From NCBI GenBank assembly GCA_024642205.1, contig JAHEBQ010000016.1:1-64000 (forward strand): 64,000 nt of DNA, in the 5' to 3' direction. The notes beneath the pieces were generated by a model, which saw only the letters and a list, made by a program, of their open reading frames with translations, was not told the DNA's origin and made no database searches. Numbering within the stretch: the stretch's first letter is position 1; every line of letters begins with the position of its first letter. A program made the translations under genes and the position numbers. Source of the stretch: Planctomycetaceae bacterium (GTDB taxonomy: Bacteria > Planctomycetota > Planctomycetia > Pirellulales > Pirellulaceae). Below are positions 45,282 through 55,190 of this stretch, piece after piece.

Positions 45282-45545
45282 CTACCGAGTTCGCCCGCTG
45301 TTTCGACGCCTGTCCAGAAGTCCCGCCATTCTTTTTACCACGCCTGGATGTTCATCGGCAACATTGTGCTGTTCGCCGGGATCTTCATGAAAGTGGAAGC
45401 GTTGGTCGCCCGGTCCTCGCGACGGGCAACCTGTTTCCGCGTTGGGCTCGCTTTTCCTTCGGTGGGGTTCCACGGACCGCGACGGATCGCAAGGTTGCCG
45501 TTCGGACTGTGAAGGTTTGTCCGTCGCTTGCATCTGATGCATGGG
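45282..45545 (-). pseudogene. Sulfatase C-terminal remnant, frameshifted
   Basis: On the minus strand SPNGNLAIRRGPW (about 45508-45470) is in one frame and EDPGEQHNVADEHPGVVKRM (about 45390-45331) in another, ending at a stop at 45284-45282. Both are standard elements of a sulfatase C-terminus (LAIRRGPWKL, DPGEQ.NVADEHP). No catalytic domain is left. Confidence 0.8.
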
Positions 45546-45587
45546 CGCTCAACACCAACTCCCGGAAAACGAGGCAGATTGCATGGT

Positions 45588-47066
45588 TCAGATCAGAATT
45601 TCATGGACAACATTTTGTTTTTCGACGCCAGTAAGTCGTTGGTCGAGGCCCTGAAACTTGAACGAGAACTGCTCGTGGTCGATGCCGAGACAATGCAGAA
45701 TGGTGGCATTCAAATCGTTGACGTGGACGGGATTTTCGACGACGTTGTAACTGAAGTCGTCTGTTTCGCCGTGAACGTAACCCCCTTTGACGCCGCCGCC
45801 GGCCATCCACATGCAAAAATTGCGCGGATGATGATCGCGACCGTAATCGTCCCTTGTCAACGTTCCTTGCGAATAAACCGTCCGACCAAACTCGCCTCCC
45901 CACACAACAAGCGTACTGTCGAGCAAACCGCGTTGTTTGAGGTCCTTGATCAAGGCCGCCGTGGCCTGGTCGGTTTGTTTGCACTGATTGCCCAGTTGAT
46001 AGGGCAAACTGCCGTGTTGATCCCAGCCGCGGTGGAGAATCTGCACAGCCCGCACACCCCGTTCGACCAACCGGCGCGACAACAGAGCGCTGTGAGCAAA
46101 CGTGCCGGGTACATTTGCGTCGGGGCCGTACAACGCCAGGGTCGATGCGCTTTCTTGTGAAATATCGGTCAAATCCGGGACGCTGGCCTGCATGCGAAAC
46201 GCCATTTCATATTGCGCGATTCGCGTCGCGGTTTCCGGATCACCAAAATTCTCCAGTGTCCCCTGATTCAGTCGATCCAGTGCGTCGAGCATCACCCGGC
46301 GGTCGGTTCGCGACACGCCGTCCGGGTTCTGCAAATACAAAACAGGGTCACCAGAACCGCGCAGCGCCACACCGTTATAGCGGGTCGAAAGGAAACCGCT
46401 GCCCCACATCCGGTTGTAGATTGCCTGCCCGTTGCTGTCGCTTGGAAATTGCGGAGTGAACACGACGAACGCCGGAAGATCATCGTTCTCGCTTCCCAAT
46501 CCATAGGCCAGCCATGAACCAATGCTCGCCTTGCCGGGTATTTCCGAACCTGTCATCACAAACGTGCAAGCCGGGTCATGATTAATGGCGTTTGTATGCA
46601 CCGTTTTGATCAGCGAGATTTCGTCGACGATTTCGGAAGTGAACGGCAACAATTCCTTGTTGACCCAGATGCCCGATGTTCCGGATTGTTCGAATCGGAA
46701 TTTTGAGGGGGCCACCGGAAAACGGGTTTGGCCGCTGGTCATGGTCGACAACCGTTGCCCACCTTGCACGGTCGCCGGGATATCCTTGTCGAAAAATTCC
46801 TGCAGGCCGGGTTTGTAGTCCCAGGTATCCAGTTGCGAAGGCCCGCCGTTCATATGCAGATAAATGATCGCCTTGGCCGTCGGAGGAAAATGCGGCAGGC
46901 CGGGCAACGGCGGATGAACCCGTTCGATTTCGCGGACCGTGGAGGTGTTCCCGAGCAGTGACTTGCTGGCCATCATGCTCATGGCCAGGCCGCCGAGGCG
47001 GATTCCGACATCGCCAAAAAAACTTCGGCGGTTCTGCTTCAACATTGGATCAATTAGCGAGCGCAT
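45588..47066 (-). CDS. DUF1501-family secreted protein
   Basis: 492 aa. The N-terminus carries a Tat-like [23 protein letters not shown]1501 signatures follow: [87 protein letters not shown], and [18 protein letters not shown]. The fold is related to sulfatases and phosphatases but no activity is proven. It starts 4 bp after the stop of the DUF1549/DUF1553 cytochrome, the standard pairing in planctomycetes, so they form one transcription unit. Confidence 0.92.
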   Translation of the reverse strand: MRSLIDPMLKQNRRSFFGDVGIRLGGLAMSMMASKSLLGNTSTVREIERVHPPLPGLPHFPPTAKAIIYLHMNGGPSQLDTWDYKPGLQEFFDKDIPATVQGGQRLSTMTSGQTRFPVAPSKFRFEQSGTSGIWVNKELLPFTSEIVDEISLIKTVHTNAINHDPACTFVMTGSEIPGKASIGSWLAYGLGSENDDLPAFVVFTPQFPSDSNGQAIYNRMWGSGFLSTRYNGVALRGSGDPVLYLQNPDGVSRTDRRVMLDALDRLNQGTLENFGDPETATRIAQYEMAFRMQASVPDLTDISQESASTLALYGPDANVPGTFAHSALLSRRLVERGVRAVQILHRGWDQHGSLPYQLGNQCKQTDQATAALIKDLKQRGLLDSTLVVWGGEFGRTVYSQGTLTRDDYGRDHHPRNFCMWMAGGGVKGGYVHGETDDFSYNVVENPVHVNDLNATILHCLGIDHEQFSFKFQGLDQRLTGVEKQNVVHEILI

Positions 47067-47070
47067 CGCG

Positions 47071-50000
47071 TTAATTCCTGTTTAGTGTTTCGTCGAGGTT
47101 GAGAATTGTACTGGCGACCAGCGTGTAGGCGGCCAGTTCGGGCGCGGCCAACTCCGCTGACGGCTTCGATTCACCTTGTCTGATCAGCGTCGCCGCGTCA
47201 TCGGGACTTTGCTGGTAGCGTTCGATGTGCTGGTCGAGTTGTTCCTGCAAGATGCCCCTTTCCCTCGCATCGGGTTTTCGTGACAGCACCGTTTGGAAAG
47301 CGAATGTAAGTCTGGATTCGGCCGTTGCACCTCCTTCGAAGAGCATGCGTTGCGCCAGGGCCCGGGCTGCTTCGACGTGCTGAACGTCGTTCATCAGTTG
47401 CAAGGCTTGGAGCGGCGTGTTGCTTCGTTCGCGCCGCGTGCAACTCTGCTCACGGTTGGGCGCGTCGAAATTCACCATGAAAGGCGGAGGGGCGGTACGC
47501 TTGTAAAACGTATACAGACTTCGGCGATAGAGCGCTGACCCACTATCCTGTTTGTAGAATCGCGTATTGGAACCAGCGAAACCTACGGGCTCCCAAATAT
47601 TGGAGGGTTGGTACGGCTTCACTCCGACGCCACCCATTTGCAGGTTGATCAGACCACTTACAAACAACGCGTTGTCCCGGATCTGTTCGGCGTCCAGTCG
47701 CAGGCGGGGACTTCGCGCAAGTAATCGATTGCCCGGGTCGCGCGTGTAGAGCTCGTTGGTAATGGTCGAGCTTTGCCGATAGGTTTTGGATGTCACGATC
47801 ATTCGAACAAGTTCTTTGATGTCCCACCCTGATTCGCGAAAATGAACAGCCATCCAGTCCAGCAGTTCCGGATGGCTCGGCGATTCGCCTTGCGTTCCAA
47901 AGTCGCCGCTGGTTTTCACCAGTCCCGTGCCAAAAAACTGCTGCCAGATTCGATTGACTTCGACGCGTGCTGTCAACGGGTTTTCCGACGCGACCAGCCA
48001 CCGCGCCAAATCCAGGCGTGTCGGCGGGGAGTCTTCATTGGACGCGACCATGGGAGGCAAGACCGCTGGGGTACCAGGCTCGACTTTCTCGCCGGGTTTG
48101 TCATATTGCCCGCGCATCATCACAAAACTCTCGCGCGGCTGCGGAGTGTTCCGGTAAATAAACGTGCTGGGAATCGCGTTTGCGACTGAATCGCGTTCGG
48201 CTTTGACGCGAGCAAATTGTTGGTCGATTTCCGCAAATTGCGGCTGGGTGTCAACACAGACATGATGCATGTACCAGGCCAACAGTTGCTTCCGAAGCGT
48301 CGATTCAGGATGCGAATCCGGGCCAGCCTTTGCCACGGCATTCAGTTCGGCGGGTATTCCGGGAGTGTCCTTGCCTTTCGCCTGACTCCACCAAACGGCA
48401 AACGAATGATGAAGATCATTGGCCGGGTCACTGGTGCCGGAGATTCCGATCTTGTCCCACAGCACTGTTCCACCAAATTGAGTCGTAGCGAATCCGGTCA
48501 ACAAGTCACCGGACTGAAGCCCGATTTTCCCGACAGGTATTTCCAGGCGAACCCATTTTCCCGCGTCCGGGAGGGGACCCATTGAAACCCTCTCGGTTGT
48601 ATTGGCTGCGCCCCAGAGAATCACATCATAATCTCCCCAGACAGCACGGTGCAGCCAACCATTTTTGTAAAACTGCAACATGATGGATTTTGGAACGTCG
48701 TCGGTTGCCAGGAAGACATGGGCAAAAATCACTGCCTTTGACGGGATAACCAGTGGTGTCGTGGCCTGGTCCCAGACATCTTGCGACAGGCCGGGGTCCG
48801 AGCGTTTCAAGGCGCGTGTGCCACTGAAAACTGTCGCCCCCTCAGAGACCGAAACGAATGTCGTGGGGTGTCCCGGGCTCGCCTGGGTCTGGCCGCCCTC
48901 CGGAAAACTGTCTTCCATCCACAGCGATTCAACGTTCACGGCTTCAGGAGGCGACTGAACTTCAGCCGGGTCAACGTAGGTGATTTGAGCGGCTTGCTCG
49001 TCAATCTTCCGTTGCAGTTCGGCCAGCTGCTCATCGAGGTCGTCGAGCTTCTGTCGATCTTCATCGCTTTCAAGTTTCATGACTGGAGCGGTCAACAAGG
49101 CGTTTCCATCCATGGCCGGGTCGGCCGCCGAATTAAAAAATGCATACAACGAATAAAATTCGCGTTGTGAAATCGGATCGAATTTGTGATCGTGACAAAC
49201 GGCACAGCCCGCCGTCAAACCCAGCCAGGCCTGCGCAGTGGTACTGGTTCGATCGACGGCATACCGATAAATCAACTCCGCATCGATTGAGCCCCCTTCG
49301 CTTGACGTCACATTGCATCGATTAAAACCGGTGGCAACCAGCTGCTCGGTGGTCGGATCCGGGAGCAGGTCACCGGCAAGCTGTTCGATCGTGAACTCAT
49401 CGAAAGGCTTGTTGTTGTTGAAACTGCTGACAACCCAGTCGCGATAAGCCCACATCTGGCGTTCGTTATCCAGATGCAGACCATGGGTGTCAGCATAGCG
49501 AGCCACGTCCAGCCAATGCCGCGCCATCTCTTCGCCAAAATGCACCGAGCCCAAATAACGCTCGACCAGTCTTTCGTAGGCGTCGGGCGAATTGTCCGCC
49601 AGGTAGGTTTTCACTTCAGCTGGAACAGGTGGCAATCCAGTCAAGGCAAAGGCGACGCGACGAATGAGCACATGTTTGTCAGCCTCGGTGGCCAGCGTCA
49701 GGCCTTCACGCTGCAATCGATCGACGATGAAAGCATCGATTGGATTGGATCCAGCCGAGACGATATCGGGAACGGACACGGCGATTTGCGGCTCAAACGA
49801 CCAGTGCCTTTGATACGGTGCACCCTCTTCGATCCAGCGCTTGAGCAGATTTAATTCGATTTCCGTAAGCGCTTTGTGACTCTCCGCCGGCGGCATCCGT
49901 TCATCGTTATCATCCGACGTGACACGATTCCAGAGTTCACTATTCGCCAAATCACGGGGAACCACGGCAGCATTACCGTTTTCATCGGAAAACGCTCCTT

Positions 50001-50250
50001 CGGCTGTATCCAGTCTCAGGTCGGCTTCGCGATGGGTGGCATCCCGACCATGGCAAGCGAAGCACTTGTCGGCGAGAATCGGTCGAATATCGCGATTGAA
50101 TTGAATGGGTTCCTGTCCCCATAGGCAGGAAGACAGCGATCCAATGATCGCGATGACCATCGAGGCAGAAACAAGATTCAATCGGCACGACAGAACCCCA
50201 GGCCGATTGGCTCGGCCCGTTTCGATCAACAAACTCATTCGGTCCGCCAT
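47071..50250 (-). CDS. PSD1-type cytochrome (PSCyt1-DUF1549-DUF1553)
   Basis: 1059 aa. A signal segment (about 29-46) precedes a PSCyt1 domain with haem c motif CFACH ([20 protein letters not shown]). DUF1549 (about 150-380) includes [15 protein letters not shown] and a second haem-like motif [12 protein letters not shown] beta-rich insert of roughly 170 residues ([23 protein letters not shown]-type carbohydrate-binding look) follows, then DUF1553 ([57 protein letters not shown]). Exported; probably electron transfer tied to polymer breakdown, which is unproven. Its DUF1501 partner is 4 bp downstream. Confidence 0.92.
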   Translation of the reverse strand: MADRMSLLIETGRANRPGVLSCRLNLVSASMVIAIIGSLSSCLWGQEPIQFNRDIRPILADKCFACHGRDATHREADLRLDTAEGAFSDENGNAAVVPRDLANSELWNRVTSDDNDERMPPAESHKALTEIELNLLKRWIEEGAPYQRHWSFEPQIAVSVPDIVSAGSNPIDAFIVDRLQREGLTLATEADKHVLIRRVAFALTGLPPVPAEVKTYLADNSPDAYERLVERYLGSVHFGEEMARHWLDVARYADTHGLHLDNERQMWAYRDWVVSSFNNNKPFDEFTIEQLAGDLLPDPTTEQLVATGFNRCNVTSSEGGSIDAELIYRYAVDRTSTTAQAWLGLTAGCAVCHDHKFDPISQREFYSLYAFFNSAADPAMDGNALLTAPVMKLESDEDRQKLDDLDEQLAELQRKIDEQAAQITYVDPAEVQSPPEAVNVESLWMEDSFPEGGQTQASPGHPTTFVSVSEGATVFSGTRALKRSDPGLSQDVWDQATTPLVIPSKAVIFAHVFLATDDVPKSIMLQFYKNGWLHRAVWGDYDVILWGAANTTERVSMGPLPDAGKWVRLEIPVGKIGLQSGDLLTGFATTQFGGTVLWDKIGISGTSDPANDLHHSFAVWWSQAKGKDTPGIPAELNAVAKAGPDSHPESTLRKQLLAWYMHHVCVDTQPQFAEIDQQFARVKAERDSVANAIPSTFIYRNTPQPRESFVMMRGQYDKPGEKVEPGTPAVLPPMVASNEDSPPTRLDLARWLVASENPLTARVEVNRIWQQFFGTGLVKTSGDFGTQGESPSHPELLDWMAVHFRESGWDIKELVRMIVTSKTYRQSSTITNELYTRDPGNRLLARSPRLRLDAEQIRDNALFVSGLINLQMGGVGVKPYQPSNIWEPVGFAGSNTRFYKQDSGSALYRRSLYTFYKRTAPPPFMVNFDAPNREQSCTRRERSNTPLQALQLMNDVQHVEAARALAQRMLFEGGATAESRLTFAFQTVLSRKPDARERGILQEQLDQHIERYQQSPDDAATLIRQGESKPSAELAAPELAAYTLVASTILNLDETLNRN

Positions 50251-50654
50251 CGCATTTATATCCGTATCTAATGACAGGGAGATTGATTACGCCGAAACAA
50301 AGGCCCGTCGACTCAAGTACATCGGCGCGTATTCAATTATAGCAAGGCAGGGCTGAAGTAGCTTGCCTTATGAAAGAGAAACAATGCTTGGGATGTTGTG
50401 TCCCCATGTCCGCCCTGTAGGTTGGACGATGGAAGGGAAAGTCCAGATGAAGAATCTCGTGATTTCAAGTATCAAGTTTCCACGGATGACAGGAAATCGT
50501 AGAGGGGGTGCAATCCCCTTGAACCAATCGCCTTCGCTGCACAGCATTCTTCGGCGGCATCTCCTGACGATGCGTAAGCCAACACCATCGCCTCGCAGAG
50601 TGATGTTGTTGCCAAGTTCTGCACGACAGATTCCCTTGCCTGGCCGAAAACACC
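50251..50654. other. Intergenic region, nothing recognised
   Basis: About 400 bp between the TIM-barrel gene and the PSD1 gene on the same strand. Short overlapping frames exist on both strands without start signals. It should hold the PSD1 promoter. Confidence 0.4.
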
Positions 50655-51794
50655 CTATGATTTCAGCCCTGCATTGCATTCGCGTCGCAGGTAGTTGATG
50701 CTCTTGAGGAACTCGCGGCGTTGATGGTTACGGTCGAATTCCCTGGCATCGACTCCGTCAGCGGGCTTGTCAATTCCGATCTCGTGTCCGCGACGACAAA
50801 GCCTGAGAAAGTCCACCATGTCGGAGGCCAGGAGGTTGGGATAGCCCTTCCAATACTCGGCTTTCAGGAAAGGAATTGGCCGACCAGAATTGGAAATTGA
50901 CTCGACAAACAAAGGCATCCCCGGATTCGATTTGGCCAACGTCTTCACGTAGACAGGCACATCCATCAATCCGTCACCGACGGCCGTCCATTGAAAAGTC
51001 GCGCCTTCTGCCGATTCCCAAACCATGTAATCACGCAAGCTGTTGCAGACCACGTGAGGAGCCAGGGCTTGCAAGTGCACCATGGGATCCTCCATTGCCC
51101 ACAGTCCGTTGCCCGGGTCGAGCATCACGCCGCACACGTCGGTACCAACGGCTTCGACGAGGCCTAGCAGTTCTTTGGAGCGAAGATCGGCCGCGTGATT
51201 CTCAAAGCCGAATCGGATGCCGGTATCCTTCGCGAGTTTGCTGGAAGCCTTGAGCACGCGCACGGCTTCGTCAATTCTCGGCTGAATGCCGCCGTCAAGG
51301 AACCGATCGTCGATGCTACCGATTCGAACGTTGACAACGGGCGAGCCGACGGTTGCAGCGACACGAATTGCTGTGGCCACCAGGGCTTCGGCATTGCCCC
51401 ACTTGTCGGAAAACTTCGCCGCGTTCTGACAGATGCCACCGGCGCCGACGTAGATTCGCATTTCGTGCCTGTTTGCCAACTCCTTCAGCCCGAGCAAATG
51501 CGATTCTTCCAGACTCTCGAAGTAGTTGAGACTGTTCAATAACACAGCATCGAGACGTTGCGCAGCTGCGAATTCGATCAGCCGTGTCGCTTTCCATTTC
51601 ATGCCGCGCAGAGAATGTCCATCCAGCCCCAGGGGTACGCGCGTCGAATCATTGAAATCGGCAGCAGCCAATGAGCTCACATCGAATCCTGTCGCCGCAA
51701 CCGCGGTAGCTCCGGCCACCAGGAAATCGCGCCGTCGCAACGCTCGGCCGTTGAAGTTGATCGACAGGGGTGACCTTCGTGCAAGTGTCATCAT
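50655..51794 (-). CDS. Tat-exported sugar-phosphate isomerase/epimerase-like TIM-barrel protein
   Basis: 379 aa. The start carries a twin-arginine signal, [18 protein letters not shown]. The body fits the xylose-isomerase-like TIM barrel (AP_endonuc_2 type): LRIYVGAG-like strands, [20 protein letters not shown] with a metal-binding Glu, [17 protein letters not shown] with Asp, and [11 protein letters not shown]. Such proteins isomerise or epimerise sugars, and exported forms are common next to sulfatases. The start codon overlaps the stop of the upstream sulfatase gene by 4 bp, indicating translational coupling and a shared substrate. The exact reaction is unknown. Confidence 0.87.
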   Translation of the reverse strand: MMTLARRSPLSINFNGRALRRRDFLVAGATAVAATGFDVSSLAAADFNDSTRVPLGLDGHSLRGMKWKATRLIEFAAAQRLDAVLLNSLNYFESLEESHLLGLKELANRHEMRIYVGAGGICQNAAKFSDKWGNAEALVATAIRVAATVGSPVVNVRIGSIDDRFLDGGIQPRIDEAVRVLKASSKLAKDTGIRFGFENHAADLRSKELLGLVEAVGTDVCGVMLDPGNGLWAMEDPMVHLQALAPHVVCNSLRDYMVWESAEGATFQWTAVGDGLMDVPVYVKTLAKSNPGMPLFVESISNSGRPIPFLKAEYWKGYPNLLASDMVDFLRLCRRGHEIGIDKPADGVDAREFDRNHQRREFLKSINYLRRECNAGLKS

Positions 51795-53386
51795 TTGCTC
51801 TTTTTAATTCGATCCCCGGACGATGGAGCACCACCGGAGTCATACGGCAAGTATTTGGGAAGTGGCGTGTAATTCCCTTTGCCTTTTACCCAGCGAAACG
51901 TCTCACCTTCAACCAGAAGGTCCTTACGTAAGTTCAGCGACGGTTCAGGTACGGCAAACGTAACCGGCGCTGATTTTCGCAGTTCGGCTTTCAAATCAAC
52001 ATATTTTTCATCTGACGCGAGGTTGTTCCACTCGTTGGGATCTGTTCCCAGGTCGTAAAGCTCCTCCCCGTCTTCACCATAGCAAATATATCGCCAATCA
52101 CGATTGATAATGGCATACTCACCCGGGTTCATGTGCGGCAGGAAAACATTGCGATCCTTGGCTGCCGAAGGCTGTTTCAGCGTCGATGCCAGGGATTCAC
52201 CTTCCAGTCGCTGCTGAGGCTTTGGCAGATCGCAGATCTCGACCATCGTCGGGTACATGTCAATCAGGCTTACAGTTACATCCGTCATGATACCGTTCGC
52301 CACACCCGGGCCGGCCCATATGAACGGTACATTCGAGGTGCGTTCCCAGAGCGTATGTTTCCCCCAGTCACCTTTCTCGCCATGGTGATATCCGTGATCG
52401 CTCCAAAGCACCACGATCGTATTGTCGGCGTATGGACTGGACTCCAATGCGTCGAGCACCCGCCCCATCATCGCATCGGCGTAGCTCACGCAGGCAAGGT
52501 AACCATGGATCGCGTCATCCACAGCATCCAACTTGACGAGTTTATCGTGATGCTGGCGCTTCCGGTTCTCCTTCTGCCTGCGAACCTTCAGTGGCAGGTC
52601 TTGCAGATCATCTTCTTTGTACGGCGGCAACTTGATTTTGGCGGGGTCATACAGGTCGAAGTATTTCTGTGGGCAGTAATTGGGAAAATGCGGCGCGTAG
52701 ATACCACACGCGAGGAAGAACGGTTTGTCGTGTTTCTTCTTAAGTTGTTCAACGGCCCAGTTGATCCGAATCGAATCCGCCATGGCATCTTCTTTCTCAT
52801 TCGGAATCGCGCCCCACTCAAGAAAAAGTCCGCCGGTAATGGCCTGCCCTTCGTTATAAACGCTTGCAGGAAATCGACTGGGAAAGGGAGTCTCGCTGCT
52901 CCACGATTCGAGTGGCCAACCATTCTCCCGCTGAAACTGGTTGCGAAGAAAAAACTCGGTCCAGCCTCGCTGGTCAATCGCGCCTGCCGGGTGATGAAAC
53001 AGTTTGCCGGCCCCAAGTGTCGTGTAGCCAGCTTTGGCGAAGCTCATTGGAAGTGATTCGATCTCCGGATGTCCGACAAAGTAATTCGGGGTCGAGTAGC
53101 AGCCGGTTGTCGAAGCGTACTGGCCAGAAAAGATTGCGGCACGGCTGGGGGCACAAAAGACTCCCGCCGTGTGGGCGTTTGTAAAGTTGACTCCGCGCGA
53201 GGCGAGCCGGTCGATATTGGGAGTGACGGCGCAGGGTGTCGTTTCCAGGCATCCGATCCAGTCATTCATGTCATCAACGGCAAGAAACAGGACGTTGGGT
53301 CGCGGGTCGTCGGCATGAACCTGACTCAAGCCAACAACGAGAAGCGTGCAACAATTGAGCAGGACAAGCGAAGTTCTATTCATCAT
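51791..53386 (-). CDS. Type I sulfatase, iduronate-2-sulfatase/choline-sulfatase-like
   Basis: 531 aa. The signal peptide (1-26, ending SQVHA) precedes [18 protein letters not shown] with Asp38-Asp39. The formylglycine motif is CAPSR (Cys78) in [17 protein letters not shown]. The pattern [27 protein letters not shown] and [20 protein letters not shown] is that of the iduronate-2-sulfatase branch. It is upstream of, and overlaps by 4 bp, the TIM-barrel gene on the same strand. A uronic-acid or hexose 2-sulfate is the likely class of substrate, by family inference only. Confidence 0.93.
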   Translation of the reverse strand: MMNRTSLVLLNCCTLLVVGLSQVHADDPRPNVLFLAVDDMNDWIGCLETTPCAVTPNIDRLASRGVNFTNAHTAGVFCAPSRAAIFSGQYASTTGCYSTPNYFVGHPEIESLPMSFAKAGYTTLGAGKLFHHPAGAIDQRGWTEFFLRNQFQRENGWPLESWSSETPFPSRFPASVYNEGQAITGGLFLEWGAIPNEKEDAMADSIRINWAVEQLKKKHDKPFFLACGIYAPHFPNYCPQKYFDLYDPAKIKLPPYKEDDLQDLPLKVRRQKENRKRQHHDKLVKLDAVDDAIHGYLACVSYADAMMGRVLDALESSPYADNTIVVLWSDHGYHHGEKGDWGKHTLWERTSNVPFIWAGPGVANGIMTDVTVSLIDMYPTMVEICDLPKPQQRLEGESLASTLKQPSAAKDRNVFLPHMNPGEYAIINRDWRYICYGEDGEELYDLGTDPNEWNNLASDEKYVDLKAELRKSAPVTFAVPEPSLNLRKDLLVEGETFRWVKGKGNYTPLPKYLPYDSGGAPSSGDRIKKSK

Positions 53387-54358
53387 GAATCGTCAATCCC
53401 TGTTCCTGAGAGTTTGCTGGTCTTAACCCTGATTTCAAGTTTATCAACGTCCCTCGCGTCATTCCACTGCTGGATCCTGCTCCAGTCGGCCCGGTTACGG
53501 CCTGCCGATTCCTCGCGTAAGTCCTGTTTATCGTGACTGACTATCCGGTTGTAGGCCAACTTGTAACCGTTGAAGAAATCCAGAACCTAAATGTATTGGT
53601 TTCAGAACAGGGACCGCCAGTCTTCGCAGCTCAGATCCGTTTGGGCATGCAGGTAACCGCTCACTAGACAGGTGTCGCTTCATATCCGTCGGTGTTGCCG
53701 CAACAGCCAATCAGCACACAAACCACCATTGAAATTGACAAGCTCTGAACTCCGGTTGCTTGGCACAATCTCGACTCCCAAGCCGTTTTGCAAGTTGAGA
53801 GAATCAACATAGACGTTTGCAGATACTGGCATGGAAGGTAAGTCAAAGTGACTTGCCGATCCTTACTGAATGTTAGATTTCTTTGAATGAACCTGGGGGT
53901 CTATCAGTGGAATTGACTTGAAGGCAATTCAAATCCTGAGTCGCAGGGGTTGGCGTCCGGACGCGCGACACAGAAGGGAATAACGAGCCGGCGGTGCGGG
54001 CTAAAGGCCACGCCTGAAAGCACTCAACCTGGCGGGGCCTGACGGGCATTGCATTCATACTTTGAGTGAGCGCTATTTCACCGTGCCAACTGCCACGTTT
54101 TTTACCGTAAGATCCTTCAGGGGATCACGAAGCGGTGCCCGAAAACAAGAAAGCCACGCACATAAGGCATGATAGCAACAAGTCTGTTTCCTGCGGACCG
54201 TTTCTGTATCGAAAAGAAACGGCTGATTCGCCGTGGGCTTATTGTCAATGCCCCAGCCGTGACGAAACCAGGCACCATTGGCCACCTGCAGTGTTCAGTC
54301 CGGATATCATGACAGGTCCCAAACTGGCCCGAGGCTCTGGGATTGAAACGGCCTCTGA
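53387..54358. other. Long gap with a small lipoprotein relic
   Basis: About 970 bp without an intact gene. A minus-strand relic of a small lipoprotein is described separately (53637-53771). Otherwise I see short frames without start signals. The promoter of the sulfatase at 53386 should lie in the first 100 bp. Confidence 0.4.
53637..53771 (-). pseudogene. Remnant of a small planctomycete lipoprotein
   Basis: The minus strand reads SLSISMVVCVLIGCCGNTDG followed by YEATPV and two stops. A lipobox (VLIGC) followed by G..DGYE..PVSG is the start of many short planctomycete lipoproteins with a transthyretin-like domain. Removing two bases after PV would continue as SG, so a frameshift truncates the gene. 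Recognition is by pattern only. Confidence 0.4.
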
Positions 54359-54991
54359 TTACACCGAATTCGAAGCCGCGTCTTCGCTTGCCGGGATATT
54401 CCTGACGGCAAGAGACAGCATCACCCACGTCCACCCGTAAAAGATCATTTCGATTCCAACCAGCAGGCCGATAATCCAAAACACCTGCCCGGACTCCCCC
54501 TCAGCAAACTGTCGAAAGCTCTTGAAGATGATCAAACCGACAATCAATGTTGCGATACCATTCATCAGGACCCAGCCCCATTGGGAAAATCTCTCGGAGA
54601 GCGCAAACACAATCCGAAACAAGCCACCAACAATAAAAAACCCGGCAAGCATCAGGGTAAAGACGGCAGCCGACGCGACTGGCGCATCGGCAACCAGAAA
54701 TCCGGATACGACGTACACCAGACCGATCAGGATCTGCAACATGAAGGCACTCCATTTGCCCGTCCAAAACGCCAGGATGATGATCGAGACACCGGAGACC
54801 ATCAAGGCTACCCCCAGGAAGATCATGACGCCGATGGAAGTAATAAACGGATAGGAAATGCAGGCAGCGCCCCCAAGAATCAACAGGATACCCAGCACGA
54901 GGAACGCCCACCATTCCTTCTGCAGTCGAGCCAATTCATGGGCGGCAGTCTGGTCAACGCTAGATTGGGTTGGGAGAACATCGTTACTCAT
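54359..54991 (-). CDS. HdeD-family (DUF308) membrane protein
   Basis: 210 aa from the ATG at 54991 (MSNDVLPTQ), with GGAG upstream; a TTG 12 codons earlier is less likely. Six membrane helices in three DUF308 pairs: WWAFLVLGILLILGGAACIS, LGVALMVSGVSIIILAFWTG, MLQILIGLVYVVSGFLVADA, FTLMLAGFFIVGGLFRIVFA, VLMNGIATLIVGLIIF and IIGLLVGIEMIFYGWTWVML. HdeD proteins are linked to acid and general stress in enterobacteria; their molecular role is not known. It lies before an RND pump gene on the same strand but 200 bp away and downstream of it. Confidence 0.9.
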   Translation of the reverse strand: MSNDVLPTQSSVDQTAAHELARLQKEWWAFLVLGILLILGGAACISYPFITSIGVMIFLGVALMVSGVSIIILAFWTGKWSAFMLQILIGLVYVVSGFLVADAPVASAAVFTLMLAGFFIVGGLFRIVFALSERFSQWGWVLMNGIATLIVGLIIFKSFRQFAEGESGQVFWIIGLLVGIEMIFYGWTWVMLSLAVRNIPASEDAASNSV

Positions 54992-55190
54992 GGTGGTACT
55001 CCGACGTTGTGATGAAAGGTGGAACAAATTCAGTTGATGCCATCGACTGTTGTTTCGCGCTGGTCTTTAACGTCGCGAAAGGTCAAGGTCTTTCACGAAT
55101 CCGAGACGTCATACTAATTAGGCGACCGAGCGAAGTCAAAAACCAGACATGGTGGTTCGTGCCAGCCTGCCGAACTACGCGAGTTTTCGA
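54992..55190. other. Gap between the RND gene and the HdeD-like gene
   Basis: About 200 bp with no gene and no clear terminator. It should contain the promoter of the HdeD-like gene. Confidence 0.4.

Noticed and set aside
52133-53056. Plus-strand frame of 307 aa opposite the sulfatase
   Set aside because: Antisense shadow of an intact sulfatase with all motifs.
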